In this document: positions 1 through 9,281 of the stretch, piece after piece
Layout of the letters: each line of letters starts with the position of its first letter
How positions within the stretch are numbered: position 1 is the stretch's first letter
Origin: UBA1765 sp045629945
GTDB lineage: Bacteria > Fibrobacterota > Fibrobacteria > Fibrobacterales > Fibrobacteraceae
DNA: 64,000 nt
Reading direction: 5' to 3'
NCBI GenBank assembly: GCA_045629945.1
Contig: JAZQSE010000033.1
Span: 87,594-151,593 of the forward strand
Notes under the pieces: generated by a model
The model's input: only the letters and a program-made list of their open reading frames with translations
Database searches by the model: none
What the model was told of the DNA's origin: nothing
Made by a program: the position numbers and the translations under genes

Positions 1-308
1 TGGAAAAATCGGTTTCAACAGGGATTTTAGAGCCAGGAAAGTTGGCTATTCGCAATATGCACCTCCAGATGGGAGAACTTGCGTTAAAAGCTTTAGAAAG
101 TGTAGAACCTTCAGAACGCGATGTCTCTGGTTTAACAATGGGCATCTCTAAAAATGCTTACCAACGTATTGTTGAAGAGACGGCTGCCTTCAGGCGTCGT
201 TTAGCAGCAATAGCTATGGAATCAGAAGGCGAAGAACGCGTTTATAGAATGAATTTACAGTTTTTCCCGTTGACTAAAGCAAATAGGAGAAAGTCAAATG
301 AAAATTAG
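1..308 (+). CDS. TIGR02147/DUF4423-type protein, C-terminal part (5' partial)
   Basis: The reading frame (codons starting at position 3) is open from the left window edge to the TAG at 306-308, so only about the last 100 residues are seen. They contain the pattern ERDVSGLTMGIS, a helix with FRRRLAAIA, and the ending RVYRMNLQFFPLT. This matches my memory of the C-terminal domain of the TIGR02147 (DUF4423-like) family, a paralogous group strongly expanded in Fibrobacter whose members carry an N-terminal helical, possibly DNA-binding, region. A TTG at 42 could be mistaken for a start but the frame clearly continues upstream. The stop overlaps the start of the lipoprotein gene by 11 bases, which implies co-transcription. 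Biochemical function is unknown. The family call is by recall, not by search. Confidence 0.75.
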   Translation, partial: EKSVSTGILEPGKLAIRNMHLQMGELALKALESVEPSERDVSGLTMGISKNAYQRIVEETAAFRRRLAAIAMESEGEERVYRMNLQFFPLTKANRRKSNEN

Positions 309-1629
309 ATTTCTTTTACTTTGCTTTTTAAGCTTTTTGGCTGCTTGCTCAGAAGAACGCTTTGCTGGCGGTGTTAGTGAAGAAACTAATACACTTGCTG
401 GAGTTCTTGAAGATAGTTCTGGCGTACTTTCAGGTGTTTCTGTTTCAGCTCGTTCTCTTTCAACTTCATTTGAAGTGACTTGTGTTTCAGATTCTTCGGG
501 CCGTTTTCGTATGGATTTACCATATGGTATTTATGCACTTTCTGCAACAGAAAAGAATTCATCTTTCTATGAATTGGTGCGTATTTCTGGCGAAGATGTT
601 GAAATTTCAGCCAAGCTGTTAAAAGGTTTTGATATAAGTGTGCGCGTTTTGTTTGCAGATTCTTCTAGTGCAGAAGGCGTTGTGGTTTCATTACCTGGAA
701 CAAATGTAAAATCAACGGTTGGTAAAAATGGTGTTTTAGAATTTGAAGATTTGCCCCGTGGAAACTATGTTTTAAATCTTAAATCACCAAGTACCACCGA
801 ATATGAAAATGTGCATTATCGCATTAGTGATTCGCTTTTCTATGGCCCTTACCCAGAAGGAATACCTTTAGATTCTTTGAGCTCTTTAGAAATTTCTTCT
901 AGACAAACACAAGATTCTGTTTGGATTTTACCTTTTGCGACAGAAAAAAATTTGTTGGGGTATTGGAATTTTAATCGTAGTGATTCAATTAGCCAAAGAG
1001 TTTCTATCGCTAATGTCCGCGAAAAAGAGTTGCCATTTTTTGTTTATGGAAATACTGAATTTGTTTCTGGTGTGGAAAATAAATCTTTAGCTTTAAAAGA
1101 TTCTACAGGTTTTGCTGTGTTAGAAATGGATTCTGGAATTTTTAATAGAACACAAACTTTTAGTATTGAAACTTGGGTGCGTTTAAAAGATATTCCTGTA
1201 GAAAAAGAATATCGGAAAAATATTGTTGGGAAAGTTGGTTTTGGTGGAAACACAGATAATAGTGTGTTTAGTCTAGCTTTGATTCAAGGAGTTTGTGCTG
1301 TAACAGAACCATCTTTGGCATTTTTTGTTGCCGATGGAGAAGGTAAAGATTTTAATTGTGAAAATGTAGCTATAGATTCTTCATTTGTTGAATCTTTTGA
1401 ATGGGTGCATGTAGTTGCTAGTTTTGATAAAGGAATTTTGAAACTTTTCCGTAATGGTTTTTTAATGGCTAAAAAAGAAACTTCTGTTTTTGAAATAGGT
1501 AATTCAATAGAATCTATTTATATTGGAAAAGAAACGCTTTTATTAGACATAGATGCTTTACGTTTTTATCGAGAACCTATTGATGAAACGGGAGCTTTTA
1601 TTCGATATTATAAACATGGAGGTCGCTAA
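298..1629 (+). CDS. Lipoprotein with carboxypeptidase-regulatory-like repeats and LamG-like domain
   Basis: 443 residues. It begins with a short positive segment, a hydrophobic stretch and the lipobox LAAC (Cys17), so it should be a lipid-anchored envelope protein. Residues about 33-110 and 112-180 look like two beta-sandwich domains of the carboxypeptidase regulatory type (GVSVSARSL..., GRFRMDLPYGIYALSA and LPRGNYVLNL are typical strands). Residues about 220-440 resemble a concanavalin A-like LamG/Laminin_G_3 fold: YWNFN, IETWVRL, WVHVVASFD and LKLFRNG are in the usual order. Such proteins normally bind glycans or partner proteins at the surface; no catalytic motif is seen. The start ATG lies inside the end of the preceding gene and its TAA shares one base with the ATG of the PAS gene, so the three genes form a tight operon. 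Specific role unknown. Confidence 0.8.
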   Translation: MKIRFLLLCFLSFLAACSEERFAGGVSEETNTLAGVLEDSSGVLSGVSVSARSLSTSFEVTCVSDSSGRFRMDLPYGIYALSATEKNSSFYELVRISGEDVEISAKLLKGFDISVRVLFADSSSAEGVVVSLPGTNVKSTVGKNGVLEFEDLPRGNYVLNLKSPSTTEYENVHYRISDSLFYGPYPEGIPLDSLSSLEISSRQTQDSVWILPFATEKNLLGYWNFNRSDSISQRVSIANVREKELPFFVYGNTEFVSGVENKSLALKDSTGFAVLEMDSGIFNRTQTFSIETWVRLKDIPVEKEYRKNIVGKVGFGGNTDNSVFSLALIQGVCAVTEPSLAFFVADGEGKDFNCENVAIDSSFVESFEWVHVVASFDKGILKLFRNGFLMAKKETSVFEIGNSIESIYIGKETLLLDIDALRFYREPIDETGAFIRYYKHGGR

Positions 1630-2057
1630 TGTCAAGTGAAAAAAAAGATAAAGTGGCTCGTTGCGAAATCAATGAAACCGGTCGCATTTTAAATGCAAAT
1701 AAAAAATTTTGCAAAATGTTTGGCTTTGCGCTTGATGAACCAATGTGGCATTATATTTGCGATTTGTATCGTTACCCAAAAGATTGGGAAACTTTTCGCT
1801 TGATGAGTCAGGAAGAATCAGATAACCAGACTTTTCTTGTGCGCATGAAAAACCGCCGTGGTCGTAGTTTTAAGTGTAGTATTTTAAGAACTACTCGTAT
1901 TGATGAAAATGGTTCGTTAATTTATAGTAATGAAATCACTCGTTTAAGTGATGATTTGAAGGAGGAAACCGACGATCAAGTCGGTAACTTTCGATATCTG
2001 ACAATTAGCATTGCCGATTCCAGAGAAAGGAATTTATCTGCAGTTGCTTTAGGTTGA
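1629..2057 (+). CDS. Single PAS-domain protein
   Basis: 142 residues. Residues about 10-110 fit a PAS fold: CEINETGRILNANKKFCKMFG is the usual entry, followed by a central helix region and the late strands FLVRMKNRRGRSFKCSIL and a final strand ending near ITRLSDDL. There is no kinase, GGDEF, HD or DNA-binding output domain, so it must signal through a partner or act as a ligand or protein sensor. The last 25 residues are variable. ATG overlaps the upstream stop (TAATG), so translation is probably coupled to the lipoprotein. A strong terminator hairpin follows at 2077. The PAS call is good; the ligand and partner are unknown. Confidence 0.75.
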   Translation: MSSEKKDKVARCEINETGRILNANKKFCKMFGFALDEPMWHYICDLYRYPKDWETFRLMSQEESDNQTFLVRMKNRRGRSFKCSILRTTRIDENGSLIYSNEITRLSDDLKEETDDQVGNFRYLTISIADSRERNLSAVALG

Positions 2058-2076
2058 GTCTCCATAGAACACATCT

Positions 2077-2105
2077 AAAGTCGGAGCCTTTGGCTCCGAC
2101 TTTTT
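2077..2105. terminator. Bidirectional rho-independent terminator
   Basis: A 12-bp perfect stem, AAAGTCGGAGCC, with loop TTT and its complement GGCTCCGACTTT, followed by more T. It lies between the convergent PAS gene and the U32 gene and has A/T tracts on both sides, so it can serve both strands. Confidence 0.9.
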
Positions 2106-2121
2106 CTATTTAAAGAAATAT

Positions 2122-4554
2122 TTATTTCTTTCTATCTTCCCAGATAGAATCGTTGAAAAGTTGGCCTTCGGAAACACCGTATTTTTCTTCGGCATTAATT
2201 TGCCCGATGGCTTCTTGTAAAGGCAAGGTTCCGTTTAACGCAGAAGCGTAAATTTTGATTTTTCGGCGAACCATTTCTGGAGAGTCATCAAGCATTTCTA
2301 AACGGAAATGAGTAATGCCTGTATTTTTTAATTTTGGGAGTAATCTTAAGGCAGAACGTGGTGTGCCTAAATAAAGAGTGTTACGGCATTCAGAATCGGA
2401 TTGTAAGAAATGTTTTTTTCCTTTGTGATCAAGAATTTCCACTTTGTGTTTTGTACAGAATTTATCGCATTCAGGGAAACGTTTTGCTTTTGCCCCAAAT
2501 GCGGCAAAAGCGCAATATTCGGAATGGAATGCTGGTAAATATTGGTGTAAAGCTATTTCAACTTTATTAGGGGCAATATTTTGTAAAAGGTCAAAAAGTT
2601 CGTTCGCATTTAAATCTAAAGAAGGGTGAAATGTCTGTAACCCTAAAGAAAGTAAATAATCTGCGGCAATAGAATTAGATAAATTTAAACTGTAATCGCC
2701 TGCAAGATAAAGAGGCGTTTCACGTAAAAGAGAAAGGGCTCCGGTGTTTCTTACTAAAACTTTTTCTGGAGCAAGTTTTGCGATTTTTCTCAAATAATGA
2801 TTTTCACCAGGTTTATGTACGCGAAGTGTGGCAATACCAGCTTCAAAACCGAGGTGATGAATTTTTTCAAGAGGCTTTTCATAATCCACTCCCCAATCAA
2901 AATCCATATAAACGGTTTTAAGCGGAAGACCTTTTAATAAATTAATTTGTTCTGGATTTCTAACTAAAACAGATAGCTCTGAAATTGTATTTTGGGTTGC
3001 CTTTGAAGAATCTTTTTTTAAGAAATCAATGCCGGCTTCTTTTGAAATTTTAATAAGAGGAAACTTTTGAACACGGAGTTTATCAAGTTCTGAAACGGCT
3101 TGCTGGCGTAATTTTCTTAAAACTTTTTGGGATAGATATAAATTACTTTCGCAAGAAATTTCTGCGTTTTTAACAAAGTAAGCTGTGCCAGAAAGTGCTG
3201 AAATTTCTTTTAAAATAAAGGGTTCTTGCTGAGCGTTTTGTTGTAAGGCTTTTTCAGGAATTTCTCCTTTAACAGTTACGGAATGGTTATCATTGTCTGT
3301 AAATGTTAATGTAATGGGAGTATTTTCTTTAGCTAAAAAATGAATGTTTATTGGAATTATCCGACTAGCATCGCGGATAGAAAAAGTGTTTTTTAATTCT
3401 TTTTCCATTGCAGGCGAATCATTGCGGAAAACCGAAAAGCCAATTTTTATTTTATCAAGACGGAAATCGTTTTTAAAAATGAGCTTTAGGTAATTTTTTT
3501 CTGTTTCTATTGCGTAAAGCCTACCACCAATTCCGATTGGTTCAAAGAAAATGCCATCGCCTAAAGAAGGTTTGATTTGGGTTTTGATAAAGATGGCGTT
3601 TTTAGAAACTTTTTCAACTAAACCTAAAAATTCACCATGATGATTTGAAAAAGAGCCTTCAACAAGTTCTGTATGGTTTACGCCTTTCAAAAATCCGGGA
3701 GAAAGTCCGCGAGAAAAGAGTGTTTCTAAAGCGGATTGCATAAAAGGCGTTGTGTTTTTTTTGTCAATAACGGTGCGGTAGGCTTTAGAAACGGCCGCAA
3801 CATATTCTGGTGTTTTTAAGCGGCCTTCTACTTTGTAAGAAGCAATGCCGATTTTTTCTAATTCACTTAAAAGAGGAAGTGCCGAAAGGTCGCGAGGGCT
3901 GAAGAGATAAGGCGTTTTTGATAAAGGTTTTTCTTTGCCATCGATAAACATTTTATAGGGGAGTCTGCAACTTTGCGCGCATTGTCCACGGTTTCCCGAG
4001 CGACCGCCAAAATTTTCACTCGTTAAACATTGGCCAGAATATGAAACGCATAAAGCACCATGAATAAAAACTTCAAGTTCTAAATCAGTAGATTTTGCTA
4101 TGTCTTGAATTTGTCGTAAAGAAAGTTCTCGTGCAAGAACAACGCGATTAAAACCAAGAGGCTTTAAAAAATTGGCCGCTTCGGCACTTGCAATAGTTTG
4201 CTGGGTCGATGCGTGAATTTCTTGTTCCGGGGCAATAGCACGAATTAAACGAGCTAGCCCCAAATCCTGAATAATAAAAGCATCCGGGCGTAATGAAATA
4301 AGTTTTGATAAGTAATCCGGAAGCGTTTGCAATTCTTTTTCAAAAACAAGAATGTTCATAGCGATGTAAGTTTTTACACCGTGAATTCTTGCAAATGAAA
4401 TCATTTCTTCGACTTCGTCAAAAGAAAAATCTTCTGTCCTGCCACGAGCGTTCCAACCAGGAGCCCCTAAGTAAACAGCATCTGCTCCATTGGCAATAGC
4501 TGAAAGGAGCATGTCTCTTGTACCGACAGGAAGCAGAAGTTCTGGCTTTTTCAT
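2122..4554 (-). CDS. Peptidase U32 family protein, RlhA-like
   Basis: 810 residues, much longer than the 330-450 of simple U32 proteins. The N-terminal 300 residues are a typical U32 barrel (ELLLPVGTRDMLLSAIANGADAVYLG is the family entry; FIHGALCVSYSGQC and SGNRGQCAQSCRLPYK carry the clustered cysteines). The long remainder corresponds to the DUF3656-type extension and a second partial U32-like region (residues about 530-790) seen in E. coli RlhA. RlhA is needed for 5-hydroxycytidine at 23S rRNA C2501; other U32 proteins hydroxylate tRNA or ubiquinone precursors. The cysteines would hold an iron-sulfur cluster. It starts 8 bases after metG stops, so it is the last gene of that transcript. Substrate assignment to rRNA is an inference from domain length. 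Confidence 0.8.
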   Translation of the reverse strand: MKKPELLLPVGTRDMLLSAIANGADAVYLGAPGWNARGRTEDFSFDEVEEMISFARIHGVKTYIAMNILVFEKELQTLPDYLSKLISLRPDAFIIQDLGLARLIRAIAPEQEIHASTQQTIASAEAANFLKPLGFNRVVLARELSLRQIQDIAKSTDLELEVFIHGALCVSYSGQCLTSENFGGRSGNRGQCAQSCRLPYKMFIDGKEKPLSKTPYLFSPRDLSALPLLSELEKIGIASYKVEGRLKTPEYVAAVSKAYRTVIDKKNTTPFMQSALETLFSRGLSPGFLKGVNHTELVEGSFSNHHGEFLGLVEKVSKNAIFIKTQIKPSLGDGIFFEPIGIGGRLYAIETEKNYLKLIFKNDFRLDKIKIGFSVFRNDSPAMEKELKNTFSIRDASRIIPINIHFLAKENTPITLTFTDNDNHSVTVKGEIPEKALQQNAQQEPFILKEISALSGTAYFVKNAEISCESNLYLSQKVLRKLRQQAVSELDKLRVQKFPLIKISKEAGIDFLKKDSSKATQNTISELSVLVRNPEQINLLKGLPLKTVYMDFDWGVDYEKPLEKIHHLGFEAGIATLRVHKPGENHYLRKIAKLAPEKVLVRNTGALSLLRETPLYLAGDYSLNLSNSIAADYLLSLGLQTFHPSLDLNANELFDLLQNIAPNKVEIALHQYLPAFHSEYCAFAAFGAKAKRFPECDKFCTKHKVEILDHKGKKHFLQSDSECRNTLYLGTPRSALRLLPKLKNTGITHFRLEMLDDSPEMVRRKIKIYASALNGTLPLQEAIGQINAEEKYGVSEGQLFNDSIWEDRKK

Positions 4555-4562
4555 TTTAAGAA

Positions 4563-6617
4563 TTAATGAATGCCTGCTCCGTCAGGAATAGCACAAGTTA
4601 CAGAATTGCCGTTTACTTCTAAAGCAGATTCGCCTACATAAACAACGGAATTTTTAGCGAACAATTCAATTTTTTCAAAATCTTTGCGTTTGAGTTCTCT
4701 TGTTTCTTCGCTAGGTGTAATTCCTTTGAACGTGGCTCTGTCGCCAGGTTTTGCACCTTCTGGTGGGGCAACTAAAATGCATTTTTCTTCGGTTAAATCG
4801 CCAGCCAAAAGCATTCCATAGCTAACAATACCACGCAAAGGAGCAGGTTTTAAATTAGCGAAAAGAATAATCAATTTGTCTTGCAATTCTTCTGCAGAAT
4901 AACTTGCTTTTAAGCCAGAACAAATAGTGCGAAGTTCTGTTTCTCCGGCATCTACTTTTAAAACATAAAGGGAATCAGCGTCTGGATGATTTTCTACAGA
5001 AACAATTTTAGCTACGCGTAAATCCATTGCGCCTGGAACATCTTCTTTTGTCAAAGGTTTATTTTGCTTAGGCTTTTGAACTTCAACAGGTTTCTTTTCC
5101 ATTTCAATTCTTGGAAAAAGAGGCTTGCCTTCACCAAAAGATTCTCCGCCAACTAAAACGCCCCAACGTAAATCTTTTTCATCTGTGAAAGTAGAGCCAA
5201 TCATAGCAAGGCCTTCAATGGCTTTAGTCGGAATAACTGGCCACAAGAAACAGAGAGAAAGTCGAACAGCTTCTGCAGAAATATAAAGAACAGTAGCGAG
5301 TTCGTCTTTTGCATTTGGATCTTTGGCAAGTTTCCATGGAGCTTTGATTTCAAGGTAACGATTGATGGCTCTTACAAGAGACATGATTTCTTCAATCACT
5401 TGAGAAAGCTTTACTTGTGGAATCCAAGCAAGAACATTTTCGCGAACGCGATTTGCCGTTTCAATAAGTTCGTTTTCTGCATCTCCTAAAGCAGTTGGCT
5501 TTGGAAGTTTGCCTTCGAAGTTTGTTAAAACAAGGCGATGAACGCGGTTTAAAACGTTTCCTAAATCATTTGCCAAGTCGCTGTTTATACGGCGGACAAA
5601 AGCATCGTGACTGAAACTTCCGTCTTGACCAACTACCATTTCACGGGCAAGGAAATAGCGGAAAGCATCAACGCCATATTTTTCCATGTATTCCATCGGG
5701 TTTACAACATTACCCGTTGTTTTACTCATTTTGTCATTGTTGACAAGCCACCAGCCATGAGCAAGAATATGCTTAGGGAGAGGAATTTCTAAAGCCATAA
5801 GCATGGTTGGCCAATAAACACTATGCGTTGTTAAAATGTCTTTTCCGATTAAGTGATAAGTCGCTGGCCAAATTTTTGAACCATCTGGATAAGTTTTATT
5901 TCTAACAGCACTTACATAATTGATTAACGCATCAAACCAAACATAAGTCACATAATCTTCGTCAAAAGGAAGAGGGATTCCCCAAGAAAGACGGGCTTTT
6001 GGACGGCTTATGCAAAGGTCATTCAATGGTTGGCGTAAAAAGCCAAGAATTTCATTTTTTCTGAAATCAGGAACAATCCAATCAGGATTTTCTTGAATGT
6101 AATCAATGAGCTGTTGTTGGTATTTGCTCATTTTGAAGAAGTAATTTTTTTCTTTTAGCCATTCAACAGGGCGGTGGCTTATAGGATCACATTTGTTTTC
6201 GTCTAATTCATCTTCAGAAAAGAAACGTTCTTCGCCAACAGAATACCAACCTTCATATTCTTTGGAATAAATTTCACCTTTATCAAAAAGTTTCTGCAAA
6301 CATTCACGCACAAAATTTTTGTGGTCTTCATCAGTGGTTCTGATGAAATAATCGTATTGAATGTTCATTTTTTCCCACAAATTGCGAAAACGTAAATTGT
6401 ATTCATCAACATGTTCTTGTGGAGAAACGCCTCTTGCTGCAGCAGCACGCTGGACTTTTTGGCCGTGTTCGTCTGTGCCTGTTAAAAAGAATGTCTGGCA
6501 ACCGATAATTTTATGAAAGCGGGTTAGAACATCGGCTAAAACTGTTGTGTAGGAATGCCCAATGTGTGGGGCATCATTAACATAATAAATCGGGGTAGTT
6601 ACATAAAAATTTTTCAT
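4563..6617 (-). CDS. metG: Methionyl-tRNA synthetase
   Basis: 684 residues, class I synthetase that charges tRNA-Met and initiator tRNA. The HIGH motif is at residues 18-21 (PHIGHSYTT) and the KMSKS loop appears as KMSKT near 296-300. The connective peptide has GWYSVGEERFFSEDEL, where the zinc cysteines of the E. coli type are absent, as in the Bacillus type. Residues about 525-630 form an EMAPII-like tRNA-binding domain (DLRVAKIVSVENHPDADSLYV), followed by a 45-residue tail. The start has no Shine-Dalgarno sequence; TATTTTTG lies only 5 bases before the ATG, suggesting a very short or absent leader. A terminator separates it from obgE upstream, so metG and the U32 gene form their own unit. 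Confidence 0.97.
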   Translation of the reverse strand: MKNFYVTTPIYYVNDAPHIGHSYTTVLADVLTRFHKIIGCQTFFLTGTDEHGQKVQRAAAARGVSPQEHVDEYNLRFRNLWEKMNIQYDYFIRTTDEDHKNFVRECLQKLFDKGEIYSKEYEGWYSVGEERFFSEDELDENKCDPISHRPVEWLKEKNYFFKMSKYQQQLIDYIQENPDWIVPDFRKNEILGFLRQPLNDLCISRPKARLSWGIPLPFDEDYVTYVWFDALINYVSAVRNKTYPDGSKIWPATYHLIGKDILTTHSVYWPTMLMALEIPLPKHILAHGWWLVNNDKMSKTTGNVVNPMEYMEKYGVDAFRYFLAREMVVGQDGSFSHDAFVRRINSDLANDLGNVLNRVHRLVLTNFEGKLPKPTALGDAENELIETANRVRENVLAWIPQVKLSQVIEEIMSLVRAINRYLEIKAPWKLAKDPNAKDELATVLYISAEAVRLSLCFLWPVIPTKAIEGLAMIGSTFTDEKDLRWGVLVGGESFGEGKPLFPRIEMEKKPVEVQKPKQNKPLTKEDVPGAMDLRVAKIVSVENHPDADSLYVLKVDAGETELRTICSGLKASYSAEELQDKLIILFANLKPAPLRGIVSYGMLLAGDLTEEKCILVAPPEGAKPGDRATFKGITPSEETRELKRKDFEKIELFAKNSVVYVGESALEVNGNSVTCAIPDGAGIH

Positions 6618-6622
6618 GCGAG

Positions 6623-6630
6623 CAAAAATA
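6623..6630 (-). promoter_or_regulatory. TAnnTTTG box close to metG start
   Basis: TATTTTTG on the minus strand, 5 bases before the metG ATG and after the obgE terminator. It matches the Bacteroidetes -7 consensus TAnnTTTG. With a start site about 7 bases downstream the mRNA would begin at or next to the ATG. No clear -33 TTTG is visible, so this is a motif-based inference. Confidence 0.45.
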
Positions 6631-6690
6631 AAAATTTATAGAAAACTTGTAATCTGAAAATGAATTAGAATAGGATAAATTGCCATTTAA

Positions 6691-6720
6691 AAAAGCCGGC
6701 TTTATAAAAGCCGGCTTAAA
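6691..6720 (-). terminator. Terminator after obgE
   Basis: The 9-bp arm AAGCCGGCT at 6693-6701 pairs with AGCCGGCTT at 6709-6717; on the minus strand the hairpin is followed by TTTTTTAAA. It lies between the obgE stop and the metG start, ending the upstream operon. Confidence 0.85.
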
Positions 6721-6758
6721 AGTTTTATTGATTTTTTTTTAGAAAACAAAGAGTTGTT

Positions 6759-7760
6759 TTATTTTTTACTTGCCCAACCAGAAGATTTTTTTTGCTTTGG
6801 AATGACCAATTTATCTAAAGCAAGTTTCAGGGTTTCACAACCTTCACCTGTGATAGCAGAAGTAACGATAGGGGTCTCCCCATTTTCTTTAAATATTTTT
6901 AAAGAATCTTCGTTGCCAAGGTCAGCTTTGTTAAGAGCGATAACGTAAGGTTTTTCGGCAAGTTTTGGGTGGAATTCTTTTAATTCTTGTTTTAAAATAA
7001 GGAATTTTTGATAAGCATCTTCTTCGAAACTATCAATCACAAAAAGCAAAGAATGGGTGCGTTCAATGTGCTTTAAAAATTGATGTCCAAGCCCACGGCC
7101 TTCGCTTGCGCCTTCAATTAAGCCTGGAATATCGGCCAGGACAAAGCTTTTATTGTGAACGCTTACAATGCCAAGAACAGGTTCTAAAGTGGTAAAAGGG
7201 TAGTCACCAATAGCCGGGCGTCCACTAGAAATTTTATTGACCAAAGAAGATTTGCCGGCATTTGGAAATCCGACAAGCCCTACATCAGCCATGAGTTTTA
7301 ATTCTAAAAATAATTCGCGTTTTTCGCCAGGTTGACCAGGAATTGTTTTACGAGGGGCTTGCAAAGTAGGGGTAGCAAAATGACAATTACCCAGTCCGCC
7401 TTTTCCGCCACGAGCAGCAACCCAACGTTGACCAGGTTCGGTCAAATCAGCTAAAATGTGTCCTTGAGAATCTTTAACCAAAGTACCACAAGGAACAGAG
7501 ATAATAAGGTCTTTGCCACTAGCCCCGGTACACCGATTTGTTCCGCCTGGTTGGCCATTTGGAGCTCTGTAAATCTTTGTATGCCCCATATCAAGGAGCG
7601 TTGTGTACTGTTCGTTGACTTCTAAAATGACACTTGCCCCTTTACCGCCGTCACCCCCATCAGGGCCTCCTAATGGAACGTATTTTTCACGGCGAAAACT
7701 GCAAAGGCCATCTCCACCTTTTCCGGAGCGGACTTCTATAACTTTTTCATCTAGAAACAT
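6759..7760 (-). CDS. obgE: Obg-family GTPase
   Basis: 333 residues. Residues 1-158 are the glycine-rich Obg fold (VRSGKGGDGLCSFRREK, GGPDGGDGG, ARGGKGGLGN). The G domain follows with G1 GFPNAGKSS near 163-171, the switch region PFTTLEP, G3 DIPGLIEGAS, G4 NKAD and G5 TSAITGEG. Obg binds the large ribosomal subunit and couples its assembly to growth and ppGpp. A short lysine-rich tail replaces the longer OCT domain of some species. It starts 24 bases after argC stops, with GGAG before the ATG, and a terminator follows, so it is the last gene of the pbp-rlmN-argC-obgE run. Confidence 0.97.
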   Translation of the reverse strand: MFLDEKVIEVRSGKGGDGLCSFRREKYVPLGGPDGGDGGKGASVILEVNEQYTTLLDMGHTKIYRAPNGQPGGTNRCTGASGKDLIISVPCGTLVKDSQGHILADLTEPGQRWVAARGGKGGLGNCHFATPTLQAPRKTIPGQPGEKRELFLELKLMADVGLVGFPNAGKSSLVNKISSGRPAIGDYPFTTLEPVLGIVSVHNKSFVLADIPGLIEGASEGRGLGHQFLKHIERTHSLLFVIDSFEEDAYQKFLILKQELKEFHPKLAEKPYVIALNKADLGNEDSLKIFKENGETPIVTSAITGEGCETLKLALDKLVIPKQKKSSGWASKK

Positions 7761-7784
7761 AAAAACTCCGAACGTTCAATTTGC

Positions 7785-8750
7785 TTAAAGGCCTGTGTCT
7801 TCAGCAAGTCCCAAAGCAATATTCATATTTTGTACAGCCGCTCCACTAGCCCCTTTTCCAAGGTTATCAATGATAGTTGTTACTTGGAAAGATTCTTCGT
7901 TACCGAATACATAAACTTTAGCTTCATTTGTGTCGTTACAAAGTGTAGCATCAAGACGCCCAGACGGTAAATCTGGAGTTTCTGCATAAGGCATTACTTT
8001 TACAAAACGAGAATTTTTGTAATGGGCTGCAAGAATTTCTTGAATGTTTTCTGGTGAAACTTTTTTTGTAAACATTTCAGGAAATAAAGCTACAGAAACA
8101 GCCATGCCTTTATAAAAAGGTCCAAGGACTGGGTTAAATAAAGGGGCTTTTTCTAAGTCGGCATAAAGTTTCATTTCTGGCAAGTGCTTGTGCTTTAAAG
8201 CTAAAGCATAAGGAGAAGGAGCAAATAAACTAAGAGAAGCTCCTGGATTTGAAACTTGAGCGCCTTCGGCTTCGTATTCGGCAATGAGTTTTTTTCCACC
8301 ACCAGAATAACCGGTGATACTATAACAAGCAAGGCGAGCTGAAGAAGGTAAAATGCCAACTTGTCTTAAAGGAGATACGCCAAGGAGAAACCCGGTGGCG
8401 TGACAACCAGGGTTTGCAATTCTTGTGCTTGTTTTAAGTTTTTCGCGAAGGACATTAGATAATTCAGGAAGCCCGTAAGCAAATTCAGGATTTGTCCTGT
8501 GCGCTGTAGAAGCATCAATTATCTTGGTAGAAGTGCTAGAACAAAGGCTTACACTTTCTTTTGCAGCAACATCTGGCAAGCAAAGAAAAGTAATATCTGA
8601 AGCGTTTATGAGCTTAGCTCTTTCGCTAGGCTCTTTACGTTTTTCTGGATCTATAACAAGAATTTCAATGTCATTACGCTTAGCGAGGCGTTCATGAATT
8701 TGTAATCCTGTTGTGCCTTCTTGTCCATCGACGAAAACTTTATAAGTCAT
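7785..8750 (-). CDS. argC: N-acetyl-gamma-glutamyl-phosphate reductase (type 2)
   Basis: 321 residues, fitting the short type 2 form. It reduces N-acetylglutamyl phosphate with NADPH in arginine synthesis. The N terminus VFVDGQEGTTGLQI is the nucleotide-binding entry; the catalytic cysteine is C116 in NPGCHATG; SITGYSGGGKK and NLGKGASGAAVQNM are typical downstream motifs. AAAGGG lies before the ATG. It is 20 bases downstream of the YchJ-like gene and no other arg gene is adjacent, so the arginine pathway is scattered in this genome. Confidence 0.95.
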   Translation of the reverse strand: MTYKVFVDGQEGTTGLQIHERLAKRNDIEILVIDPEKRKEPSERAKLINASDITFLCLPDVAAKESVSLCSSTSTKIIDASTAHRTNPEFAYGLPELSNVLREKLKTSTRIANPGCHATGFLLGVSPLRQVGILPSSARLACYSITGYSGGGKKLIAEYEAEGAQVSNPGASLSLFAPSPYALALKHKHLPEMKLYADLEKAPLFNPVLGPFYKGMAVSVALFPEMFTKKVSPENIQEILAAHYKNSRFVKVMPYAETPDLPSGRLDATLCNDTNEAKVYVFGNEESFQVTTIIDNLGKGASGAAVQNMNIALGLAEDTGL

Positions 8751-8770
8751 TTTTTCCCTTTAAGTCAAAA

Positions 8771-9262
8771 CTATTGACCGCAGCATTTCTTGTATTTTTT
8801 ACCAGAACCGCATGGGCAAGGGTCGTTACGACCAACGTCAGGAGTGGTTTTCTTTACGGTTTCTTGCTTTATGCCGCGACCATCGTAAAAGAACCAGGCA
8901 CCATTGACTTTATGGAATTCGCCTAATTCATGATGGTTTCTAGTGACGTTTCCTTGCTTGAAACGAGCAATGAATTCAACCCAACCGATATTTTTTTCTT
9001 CTTCGGTTTTTGTCTGGCGGATTTCAATGCCGAGCCATTCAGATTCGCGGCTCCATGCTTCAACGCTTGGTTCATCAAAATCAGTGCGTTGTGTGGCTTC
9101 AAGAGAATCTTTCAACCAACGGATTTCGTGTTTAGCATAAGCTGTGTAACGAGAACGCATCAATTCTTCTGGGGAAGCAGCTAAGCGCGCGCCTTTGATG
9201 ATGCCTTCACAACATTCAGCGTATGATTTTCCTGAACCACAGGGACAAAGTTCTTCGGACAT
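8771..9262 (-). CDS. YchJ-like protein with two SEC-C motifs
   Basis: 163 residues when started at the ATG at 9262, which has AAAAGGA 5 bases upstream; a TTG start 18 bases earlier would overlay that site and is rejected. Both ends carry the SEC-C zinc motif: CPCGSGKSYAECC at residues 6-18 and CPCGSGKKYKKCC at the C terminus, the motif known from SecA. The middle (LMRSRYTAYAKHEIRWL to GAWFFYDG) is the NTF2-like YchJ/UPF0225 domain. Function of YchJ is unestablished. It lies in a tight minus-strand run between the methyltransferase (20 bases) and argC. Confidence 0.85.
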   Translation of the reverse strand: MSEELCPCGSGKSYAECCEGIIKGARLAASPEELMRSRYTAYAKHEIRWLKDSLEATQRTDFDEPSVEAWSRESEWLGIEIRQTKTEEEKNIGWVEFIARFKQGNVTRNHHELGEFHKVNGAWFFYDGRGIKQETVKKTTPDVGRNDPCPCGSGKKYKKCCGQ

Positions 9263-9281
9263 AAGAGTTCCTTTTTTCAAG

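Noticed and set aside
1044..1253. Minus-strand frames within lipoprotein and many other genes
   Set aside because: They are antisense shadows of clear genes with no start signals or motifs.
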